DNA from: Bacillus sp. FJAT-42376
GTDB lineage: Bacteria > Bacillota > Bacilli > Bacillales > Bacillaceae
DNA: 64,000 nucleotides
Direction of reading: 5' to 3'
Assembly (NCBI RefSeq): GCF_003816055.1
Contig: NZ_CP033906.1
Coordinates: 4,030,001-4,094,000, forward strand
Below, in pieces: positions 25,549 to 33,800 of this stretch (its first letter is position 1; each line of letters starts with the position of its first letter). The translations under genes and the position numbers were made by a program. The notes beneath the pieces were generated by a model, which saw only the letters and a list, made by a program, of their open reading frames with translations, ran no database searches and was not told the origin of the DNA.

Positions 25549-25986
25549 ATGAAGGAGCAAATTACTGATAAAGATCAAATCCTCTATAACAACTTAATTG
25601 AATTGCATAATACCTTAAAAGATGAATATGGAATTAAATCCTCCGAAATTGGAAGCAGACTAGGAAAGACTACATATGATGCATCTGCCTACCTCTCTCC
25701 AACTCTAAAAAAACTCATCAAGAACGGTGCCGTTGAAAAAGTGTGCCGCGGGCACTATAAGCCGATTACATATTCTTGTATTAACGGGATCTTTTTTGAA
25801 ATAAAAATCAGGTTATTCCCATATAATATTAGTTCATTTCCATTCTCCCTCATTAAGACAGCAAGACTTAATAAAAAATCCAGCCATCAGTCAGATAGCT
25901 GGTTGCCTTCACTTACCAATAAATACTCTCTAAAGCTTCTCCACTTCTTCATTTGGAATAGATACGTTCCAAATATTAAAAACTGA
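25549..25986 (+). CDS. Small protein with winged-helix-like N-terminus, uncertain
   Basis: From the ATG at 25549 the first 75 or so residues look like a winged helix (LHNTLKDEYGIKSSEIGSR, YLSPTLKKLIKNGAVEKV, RGHYKPI). The last 70 residues are rich in Phe, Ile, Ser and Asn and lack any pattern, as if the frame ran into non-coding DNA after a loss of the true stop or a frameshift. AGAGGGG lies 12 bases before the ATG, a loose ribosome site. Possibly a degraded transcription regulator. Confidence 0.4.
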   Translation: MKEQITDKDQILYNNLIELHNTLKDEYGIKSSEIGSRLGKTTYDASAYLSPTLKKLIKNGAVEKVCRGHYKPITYSCINGIFFEIKIRLFPYNISSFPFSLIKTARLNKKSSHQSDSWLPSLTNKYSLKLLHFFIWNRYVPNIKN

Positions 25987-26191
25987 TCAAACTTTTCAAG
26001 CAGCAGGCTAAAATTATAGACAACTAACAGCGCGCTGTTTAATGGCCGGCTTTTTGTTCTAAAAACCCTGTCAGATATGTAGATGACATGATATTTATTG
26101 CTATCTGCCATTAAGTTCACAGCTCCAGCCTTTTCCTAAAAGAAGAGATTGATCATTCTGTTTGAATATCAAGCTCCTTTCAGCACCTTCT

Positions 26192-26222
26192 AAAAAAACT
26201 CCGGCGGCGGCCGAAGTTTTTT
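26192..26222 (-). terminator. Terminator of the LXG toxin-immunity operon
   Basis: On the minus strand AAAAAACTTCGGC pairs with GCCGGAGTTTTTT (one G-T) and is followed by T residues, four bases after the stop of the putative immunity gene. Confidence 0.8.
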
Positions 26223-26225
26223 CTA

Positions 26226-27272
26226 TCATTCCCCGTACTCTTCTTTTATCCCTTTCTCCGCACAAAAATCAAAAAACCTGTTTAGCAGTTCATCAATTTC
26301 CTCCTTCTTCACAATCGCATCCAGCCACTCTGCAGGAATGGCATCCATATGCCGGGATAAATGGCCATCCACTTTGTGCAAAATACCGGCCATCGTTCCT
26401 GTGATGGAAGCGACCGTATCGGTGTCATCGCCTAAATTAACAGCCTTCAATACTGCCTCTTTAAAGCTTGAAGTATTGCCAAGGCACCATATCGCTGCTT
26501 CCAGCGTATGAACCACATAGCCATCGGAACGGATTTCATTTTCCGGCAGATGAAAGAAATCCGGGCTAAAAAGCCGGGAGTAGTGCTGCAGTTCGATTGT
26601 GTAGGGATGATCCGCTTGAAAATTGTCAGCAAATAGCTTTTTAATTTGCTGCAATGCTGTTTCCGGATTGTTGTTATAGTAAATCCTTATTAAAAATTCG
26701 ATATAAATAATCGATCCAACAATCGATCGCGGATGGGAATGAGTTACCTCACTATATTTTTTTATCGCTTCTGCTTTCTCAGTAAAGTTGAAATTTTTAT
26801 AGAGGGTAAAAACTAGAGGTGCAATTCTCATTAATGCGCCGTTTCCATTATCAAATTCAGAGCTGCCCCCACATTCACTTGGAGGTAATCCATTTTCATA
26901 CCGATTAATGGATTCAATCGTCGTCCTGCCAATATCAAACATCTCACCATAAGGGGTCATATATCCTTCTGTTCTGTATCGGGTGAACTTATCAAGCAGA
27001 TTCCCTGCATCTCCGTCTTCCAGTAAATTTTCAATGAGACATAAAGTCAATGACGTATCATCAGACCATGTTCCAGGAGGCTGATTATACGTTCCGTAAC
27101 CGGTAACTTCTTGGATATGAAAGCTCCCTCTTTTTTTAAACTCAACAGGTACCCCTAATAAATCACCCACAATTCCTCCATAAAGAGCGGGCATCAGCCT
27201 TTTCTTTAGACCAATTTTTAAAAATGTTATGCTATCGTCTTTCCATTTATCTTCTAAGCTTCCTCTTCTCAA
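26226..27272 (-). CDS. DraG-like ADP-ribosylhydrolase, putative immunity protein of the LXG ADP-ribosyltransferase
   Basis: Protein of 348 residues of the ADP-ribosylglycohydrolase family. The dinuclear metal site is intact: GTWSDDTSLTLCL near residue 72 and NLGDDTDTVASITGTMAG near residue 290; the fold opens with YGGIVGDLLGVPVEF. Family members cleave ADP-ribose from arginine (DraG, ARH1) and related bonds. It starts 14 bases after the stop of the LXG toxin gene, whose C-terminus is an ADP-ribosyltransferase with an ExE motif of the arginine-modifying type. I infer that it removes the toxin's modification and so protects the producer, as Tri1 does for the type VI effector Tre1. TTG start with AGAGGGTG upstream. 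Confidence 0.85.
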   Translation of the reverse strand: MRRGSLEDKWKDDSITFLKIGLKKRLMPALYGGIVGDLLGVPVEFKKRGSFHIQEVTGYGTYNQPPGTWSDDTSLTLCLIENLLEDGDAGNLLDKFTRYRTEGYMTPYGEMFDIGRTTIESINRYENGLPPSECGGSSEFDNGNGALMRIAPLVFTLYKNFNFTEKAEAIKKYSEVTHSHPRSIVGSIIYIEFLIRIYYNNNPETALQQIKKLFADNFQADHPYTIELQHYSRLFSPDFFHLPENEIRSDGYVVHTLEAAIWCLGNTSSFKEAVLKAVNLGDDTDTVASITGTMAGILHKVDGHLSRHMDAIPAEWLDAIVKKEEIDELLNRFFDFCAEKGIKEEYGE

Positions 27273-27286
27273 AATTTACACCCTCT

Positions 27287-29458
27287 TTAAGCAAAGTCTA
27301 ATTTTATATACAGTCTATCATCATTATCTAAGAATGCTTTTCTAATGACCATTTCTTGGCGTGCCTGCAGCAATAACTCTGCCTCGTCTGGAAAGTGACT
27401 AATTTGCCCCAAATAAGCCCCATGTGCACCTTTAGGAACATTAATCTCCCATGAAACAGGCAAATTTTGAAATGATGCACTTTTTGTGATTGATGTACTG
27501 GTAAACCCGTAATCAATAAAGGTTTTTCCAACTAATTCCTCAGCTATAATTCTCCCCTCATCGTTAAGAGTGATCATTTCATCCAGCGGTCCCATATCTG
27601 TACCACGGAAAACTTTTATTTCATGAGGCACTTGTGCTTTATATAAGCTCGACGTGAGATCTTGGATAACACTTGGATCCACCCCATGCAGACTGTCACT
27701 AGTTCCTCTAAGATATCGATTAATTTTGCTGTAATCATTTCCTGTATATTGTTTTAATGCTTCAACTTCTCTATCAGACAAGTTATCAAGCCAACTCGAA
27801 TAGTGTTTTTCTCCCCATTTATGTGCTTCATCTAAAGTTTGAATCGTTTCTCTTGGTAATGAATCTGTCCCTCTTCCACTATTAGAAGAGAACTTAGTCA
27901 GAATCTCACCAAGCGGTCTCTTTTCCACATCAACTAAAGGGAGTTTCACACCGTTAGTATCTGCATTCCAGACTTTAACATTAACGGGTACAGGGATGTT
28001 AGCAACCCTTTTTACTGTGTTTCTCATTGTTTCATTGGCTGTTGATATATACCTATTGGCTGTTCCAGCTGCTGAACGGAAAGCTTCACCAACCTTTGAC
28101 CCTACCCGGCTGCCAATTTGCTTTAAAGTTTCATCAGCTTTAATCAGTTTGCTCTTTACCAATTCCGTACTATAAGGAAATTTGCTTCCAAGCTTCTGCA
28201 GGCCGCCTTTATCAATAAAATGGGAACCGCCACCAATTAGTCCCATGGTCAATCCATTCCACATAGCCTGTTGTCTCTGCTCTTCAGTAAGCTGGTTGCC
28301 AAACATATCCTCACCGGTGCCAAACTCCCAGGCACTGTTTGCGGTATAAAGTCCGTATATCCCTTTTTCTGTCTTATTGAGGATATCCATGGCTTTAACA
28401 CCTTTATAGGAATCAAGCAGGTGAGTGGCAGTGCTCAATCCTTTAGCAGTTTTATAAAGAGCACTTCCTCCTTTAATTGCACGGCCTGCCCAGCCTACAA
28501 CCGGTATAAAGCCAGCGGCTGCCATTGCACCGGCCGCCACTCGTTCAGCATCGGAAAGCTTTCGGCCGGTAACAGGATCGACACCCGTAGTGGCACGGAC
28601 AGAATCATAGTATCCGCTGAATTCCCCCGCAAACGTTTTGACGCCATCTACCGCCTTCTCATACCACGGTTTATTTTTTTCAGCTTCAATTCTTGCTTTT
28701 TCTGCTTCAATCCGAGCCTTCTCTGCAGCAATTTCTTCCCGTATTTGCTTAGCTTTAGTCTCCTGGTCTTTAAACGTCTTTACTTTTTCTGATACGGATT
28801 TTCGAACATCTTGTATCGCATTTGCCTGATAGGCTTTTGCATTAAAATTAATAGGCTGTACGGTTCCGCCTTTAGATGTTGCTTCCATGATCGCGATATA
28901 TGCCTGCTGAACGGCTGATTGTGCATCCATACTATCCATATAGCGGCCAATCAGTGTACCTTCATCCAGATCATTCAAAGCTTCCACCGTTTCCGTCCTT
29001 TTCTTATCCGCTTTTTGCCTATTCGTTTCAAATGATTCCTTAGAAAATGGAGTGAGTGAAATAATATCTTCTATACTGCCAAGAATCGCTTTCAACTCAC
29101 TATGCTGTGAATCAACCAGTGACTGACTATTTTTTGATCCAGTTTCCAGCTGCTCTTCTAAAAAAGGAATGACTAACCTTGAGTCATCCGATAAGTTGGC
29201 ATCGCCTGCATACCCTGGTACAGCCTGATAAAAAGCAAGCAAATGCTCAATCAGCTTCTTCCAGTCCCCTACCAAATCAATTTGGGCCTGATAGAAGGCT
29301 TTGATGTTATCCGCGCCTTTTCCCTGAAACTCAGCGTTATCTACCAATGCCTGAAATTTTTTCTCAAGAGAATTCAGCTTGCCATTTAACGTGTGATACT
29401 GACTGATTCTTGCATCGATGGCCGTGAACAATCTGCTTGAATCATAAACCTTCCCCAT
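27287..29458 (-). CDS. LXG-domain polymorphic toxin with C-terminal mono-ADP-ribosyltransferase domain
   Basis: Protein of 723 residues. Residues 1-225 form an LXG domain (type VII secretion targeting, no signal peptide); 235-275 is an EKARIEAEKARIEAEK coiled coil; 295-345 resembles the pre-toxin region common in polymorphic toxins (TGVDPVTGRKLSDAERVAAG then Ala/Gly-rich helix). Residues from about 530 match an R-S-E class ADP-ribosyltransferase: Arg618 in KVFRGTD, Ser654-Thr-Ser656 in YGFTSTSI, and Glu692-x-Glu694 in FPDEAELLL. ExE normally indicates arginine as target. It follows a small LXG-partner gene by 25 bases and is followed by a DraG-like hydrolase. The cell target cannot be read. 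The type VII machinery is not in this window. Confidence 0.9.
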   Translation of the reverse strand: MGKVYDSSRLFTAIDARISQYHTLNGKLNSLEKKFQALVDNAEFQGKGADNIKAFYQAQIDLVGDWKKLIEHLLAFYQAVPGYAGDANLSDDSRLVIPFLEEQLETGSKNSQSLVDSQHSELKAILGSIEDIISLTPFSKESFETNRQKADKKRTETVEALNDLDEGTLIGRYMDSMDAQSAVQQAYIAIMEATSKGGTVQPINFNAKAYQANAIQDVRKSVSEKVKTFKDQETKAKQIREEIAAEKARIEAEKARIEAEKNKPWYEKAVDGVKTFAGEFSGYYDSVRATTGVDPVTGRKLSDAERVAAGAMAAAGFIPVVGWAGRAIKGGSALYKTAKGLSTATHLLDSYKGVKAMDILNKTEKGIYGLYTANSAWEFGTGEDMFGNQLTEEQRQQAMWNGLTMGLIGGGSHFIDKGGLQKLGSKFPYSTELVKSKLIKADETLKQIGSRVGSKVGEAFRSAAGTANRYISTANETMRNTVKRVANIPVPVNVKVWNADTNGVKLPLVDVEKRPLGEILTKFSSNSGRGTDSLPRETIQTLDEAHKWGEKHYSSWLDNLSDREVEALKQYTGNDYSKINRYLRGTSDSLHGVDPSVIQDLTSSLYKAQVPHEIKVFRGTDMGPLDEMITLNDEGRIIAEELVGKTFIDYGFTSTSITKSASFQNLPVSWEINVPKGAHGAYLGQISHFPDEAELLLQARQEMVIRKAFLDNDDRLYIKLDFA

Positions 29459-29483
29459 TTGCCACGCTGCCTTTCATCCTAAT

Positions 29484-29750
29484 TTAAGAATGAGTAATCG
29501 CCTCATCCTGTTCTTTTAAAGATGTAACATTCGCTTTTGTATCCTCAATATTCTTTGAAACTGCCTCTATGTACTCTTTGGCCATCCTGTGAATGGACTC
29601 CTCCCGCTGAAGCATGATGTCAGTAAATGCAAGCTTCATATCGCCCAAAGAAGCAGCATCAAAAGGTTCAATAACAACCTCCTTCAACGCGTTTTCCATT
29701 TCTTTTAGCTGACTCATTACTGTTGTATGATCAAGTTTAATTGTCGTCAT
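29484..29750 (-). CDS. Small LXG-partner protein (DUF5344/YwqI-like)
   Basis: Helical protein of 88 residues (MTTIKLDHTTVMSQLKEMEN, then two long helices), the size and position of the DUF5344-type partners that bind LXG domains and help target them to the type VII apparatus; B. subtilis ywqI precedes the LXG gene ywqJ in the same way. The assignment rests on size, helical pattern and context. Start set at 29750 because AGGTGG lies six bases upstream; the open frame continues to 29885 through sequence without coding character. A second partner of the YwqH type is not present. Confidence 0.75.
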   Translation of the reverse strand: MTTIKLDHTTVMSQLKEMENALKEVVIEPFDAASLGDMKLAFTDIMLQREESIHRMAKEYIEAVSKNIEDTKANVTSLKEQDEAITHS

Positions 29751-29919
29751 TATTCCACCTGCCTGAATTAGAATATACCATTCTCCTAATTTTAACATTT
29801 GAGTACTCCGTGTCCCAATTGGCAGAAAGTCCTGCATTTTAAGCGGCATTATTAAATAATAAGAGAAAAGAACTGGATACATCAAAACAATGCAGGACTA
29901 TAGATAGGATCTGAACAGC

Positions 29920-29953
29920 AAAAACACTTCTTCCCAATCAAAGAGGTGTTTTT
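29920..29953 (-). terminator. Terminator after the DNRLRE-like fragment
   Basis: AAAAACAC-x-TCTT / AAGA-x-GTGTTTTT hairpin (one mismatch) with T runs on both strands. Confidence 0.65.
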
Positions 29954-29965
29954 AAAGAATGCAGT

Positions 29966-30439
29966 TTAGTAATAATCAACCGTTAAAATAGGAGCATAAA
30001 CAGTGTCTTCCCCGCCGTAGTTTTCCAGTACATCACTTGTAAAATATGCAGGAGTGGAGGCTGAGAGCCGAAGCTGAGTTTTCCCTGTTTTATTGATATT
30101 TACGAAGGCAGTTGAAGGAAGACTGATTTCTGTGAACCCCTGATTGAAAGCTGGTGACGCAAATGACGCCACAGAAGAAGCTGAAGGTGCGGCACTGTAA
30201 TCCGCCTGTTCCAGCACGCTGCTTGTCCCAAATGCTCCACTTTTTATATCCACTTTAATGGAGCTGATTGTCCCTGATAGAGATTTGCGGTAGACTTTTA
30301 GTTTTACTCCGGTGATGGCGGCTGAATCAGGAATCGTGCCTGTGTCGAAGGATAAAATGGTTCGATACGTGTCTGCATTATACATTCCTTTGTCTCCAAT
30401 TTTGTGAACGGAAGGACTCAATCCATCTGCCGCAAGACT
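29966..30439 (-). pseudogene. Fragment of a secreted-protein domain (DNRLRE/CBM96-like), 5' part missing
   Basis: About 157 codons reading into the motifs TYRTILSFDTGTIPDSAAITGVKLKVYRKSLSG, FNQGFTEISLPSTAFVNINKTGKTQLR and a final APILTVDYY, typical of a beta-sandwich repeat in secreted Bacillus proteins. There is no ATG with a ribosome site (a TTG at 30421 is the first start) and no signal peptide, and a TGA closes the frame upstream at 30440-30442. Compared with the family, the part after SLAADG also seems deleted. I read it as the 3' remnant of a larger surface-protein gene. The motif runs quoted here are partly from different positions. Confidence 0.6.
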
Positions 30440-30442
30440 TCA

Positions 30443-30776
30443 GCCATAGGCTTGATAATTACCCTTCCAACCAAAGAGCCATCGTCCCTGTTCATACATT
30501 TGAACAATTCCCCATAAAAATCGACTTTTACTTAATAACCAATCACCTATGTAATATACACCTCGCAAGGCCTTCATAACTTCTTCTTATATATCTATAA
30601 AATCAAATTCGAGTAAAAAGATGAATCCTGTCGATTATGCAGTTGTTCCTAATCTAAATAAAAAAATTTTTTTGGGAGAAATATTATCAGATTACTGAAA
30701 TAGAGGAATCTTCTAACAAGTTATGCACCTGATAAATCACTTCCCATGCAGATTGAATGTAACTAAATAACAAATG
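30443..30776. other. Intergenic stretch, remnants only
   Basis: A 45-codon frame on the minus strand (30440-30577, ending GWKGNYQAYG) directly precedes the fragment above in the same frame but has no good ribosome site. Otherwise AT-rich DNA without recognisable signals. Confidence 0.45.
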
Positions 30777-30781
30777 AAAAA

Positions 30782-30807
30782 GATGACGTCTATATAATGA
30801 CGTCACC
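30782..30807 (-). terminator. Terminator of the 16-module surface protein gene
   Basis: GATGACGTC/GACGTCACC (30782-30790 with 30799-30807, one G-T) and, on the minus strand, TCTTTTTC downstream. Confidence 0.8.
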
Positions 30808-30834
30808 TTTTGCTTAGTCTTTATTTCTAATTTA

Positions 30835-33800
30835 TTACTCAGCTATAAATTCTTTAGCTACTCTTAAACTATCCACTTTACCTGGATAAATAACTGAAAT
30901 ATAAACTGTTCCTGCAAGTTCTCCAAGCTGTTCAATTGAAACATTTGCCGAGGTTTTCCCAGAACTTACAGTTGCTGAACCAAGCTCATTCCCGCCGGTT
31001 GCAGAATCATATACTTTTATTTCTACTCCTTCTTTAAGCCCTGTTACTCTCACTACATCAGCAATGCCATCGTTGTTCAAAATAACAATGTTGTTAACGA
31101 GCGGCGCTGGCGTTAATTCGGCGTCATATGCCTTCGCTGTTCTGGTGCTTTCCAGCTTGTCTGCATTTTTCACGGTCACATATACCGATCCTGCATTCAC
31201 ATTGATTTGCGTGATGTCGATTTTTACTGAGGTTCCGCCCTCGGCCACGGTGCCCGTTCCAATGGCTGTTCCCCCTGTTGCCGCGCTGTATACGTTCACG
31301 ATATCGCCCGATACAAGTCCTGTCACTTCCACGGTATCTGCGATACCCGCTTTGTTGTTCGTCACCGTGATGCTTCCAGCTGCTAGAGCCGCTGATACCG
31401 GTTCTGTCACATACGTTTTCGCTACACGGGTACTTTCCACCTTGTTCGGCTTCGTCACCGTTACGTAAACTGTTCCGCCCGTTCCAGTCAGTAAATCTGT
31501 TTTCGAAATCGCAACTTCTGTTTCTCCTTCTTTCACAGTAGCGGTTTCAAGTACTGTTCCGCCCGTTGCAGCTCCATAGACATTCACTACATCGCCCGCT
31601 TTTAGGCCCGTTACTTTCACCGTGTCCTCATCACCGGATTTATTGTTCGCAATGGTGATGGCTGTTGCGAGAAGCGCTGGCGTTAATTCAGCGTCATATG
31701 CTTTTGCTGTTCTGGTGCTTTCCAGCTTGTCTGCATTTTTCACGGTCACATACACCGATCCCGCATTCACATTGATTTGCGTGATGTCAATTTTTACTGA
31801 GGTTCCGTCCTCCGCCACAGTGCCTGTTCCAATGGCTGTTCCACCTGTTGCTGCGCTGTATACGTTCACGATATCGCCGGATACAAGTCCTGTCACTTCC
31901 ACGGTATCTGCGATACCCGCTTTGTTGTTCGTCACTGTGATGCTTCCAGCTGCTAGAGCCGCTGATACCGGTTCTGTCACATACGTTTTCGCTACACGGG
32001 TACTTTCCAACATGTTCGGCTTCGTCACCGTTACGTAAACTGTTCCGCCCGTTCCAGTCAGTAAATCTGTTTTCGAAATCGCAACTTCTGTTTCTCCTTC
32101 TTTCACAGTAGCGGTTTCAAGTACTGTTCCGCCCGTTGCAGCTCCATAGACATTCACTACATCGCCCGCTTTTAGGCCCGTTACTTTCACCGTGTCCTCA
32201 TCACCGGATTTATTGTTCACAATGGTGATGGCTGTTGCGAGAAGCGCTGGCGTTAATTCAGCGTCATATGCTTTTGCTGTTCTGGTGCTTTCCAGCTTGT
32301 CTGCATTTTTCACCGTCACATATACCGATCCCGCATTCACATTGATTTGCGTGATGTCAATTTTTACTGAGGTTCCGTCCTCCGCCACAGTGCCTGTTCC
32401 AATGGCTGTTCCACCTGTTGCTGCGCTGTATACGTTCACGATATCGCCGGATACAAGTCCTGTCACTTCCACGGTATCTGCGATACCCGCTTTGTTGTTC
32501 GTCACTATGATGCTTCCAGCTGCTAGAGCCGCTGATACCGGTTCTGTCACATACGTTTTCGCTACACGGGTACTTTCCACCTTGTTCGGCTTCGTCACCG
32601 TTACGTAAACTGTTCCGCCCGTTCCAGTCAGTAAATCTGTTTTCGAAATCGCAACTTCTGTTTCTCCTTCTTTCACAGTAGCGGTTTCAAGTACTGTTCC
32701 GCCCGTTGCAGCTCCATAGACATTCACTTCATCGCCCGCTTTTAGGCCCGTTACTTTCACCGTGTCCTCATCACCGGATTTATTGTTCGCAATGGTGATA
32801 GCTGTAGCTGCTGGAGCTGGTGTCAGTTCCGCGTCATAGGCCTTCGCCGTTCTTACACTCTCCAGTTTGCCTTCGTTTTTCACAGTTACATATACAGATC
32901 CTGCATTTGCATTGATTTGGGCAATGCTGATTTTTACAGATGTTTCTCCTTCTTTAACTGTCGCTGTACCAAGCGCTGTTCCACCGCTTGCCGCTCCATA
33001 GACCTTCACGACATCTCCAGACGTCAGTCCTGTCACTTCCACGGTATCTTCAATACCGACCTTGTTGTTCGTGACTGTGATGGTGCTCGCTGCTACGGCT
33101 GATGATACCGGTTCGGTTACATACGTTTTCGCTACACGTGTACTCTCTACCTTGTTCGGCTTTGTAACCGTTACATAGGCTGTTCCGCCGGTGCCAACAA
33201 GCAGATCCGCTTTGGAAATCGTTGCTTCAGTTGCCCCTTCTCCTACTGTTACCGTTGCAAGGGCTGTTCCGCCCGTTGCGGCTCCATATACGTTGACAAT
33301 GTCTCCCTCTTTCAGACCTGTTACTTTCACAGTGTCTTCATCACCGGATTTTTTGTTTTCAATGGTGATAGCTGTGGCTGCCGGAGCTGGTGTCAGTTCC
33401 GCGTCATAGGCCTTCGCCGTTCTTACGCTCTCCAGTTTGCCTTCGTTTTTCACAGTTACATATACAGATCCTGCATTTGCATTGATTTGGGCAATGCTGA
33501 TTTTTACAGATGTTTCTCCTTCTTTAACTGTCGCTGTACCAAGCGCTGTTCCACCGCTTGCCGCTCCATAGACATTCACGACATCTCCAGACGTCAGTCC
33601 TGTCACTTCCACGGTATCTTCGATACCGACTTTGTTGTTCGTGACTGTGATGGTGGTCGCTGTTACGGCTGCTGATACCGGTTCGGTTACATACGTTTTC
33701 GCTACACGTGTGCTCTCTACCTTATTCGGCTTTGTAACCGTTACATAGGCTGTTCCGCCGGTGCCAACAAGCAGATCCGCTTTGGAAATCGTTGCTTCAG

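Noticed and set aside
25887..26120. Minus-strand frame of 77 codons
   Set aside because: No ribosome site, no recognisable pattern, and overlaps another weak frame on the opposite strand.
30440..30577. Minus-strand ORF of 45 codons
   Set aside because: Weak ribosome site and no family; its only merit is being in frame with the downstream domain fragment.
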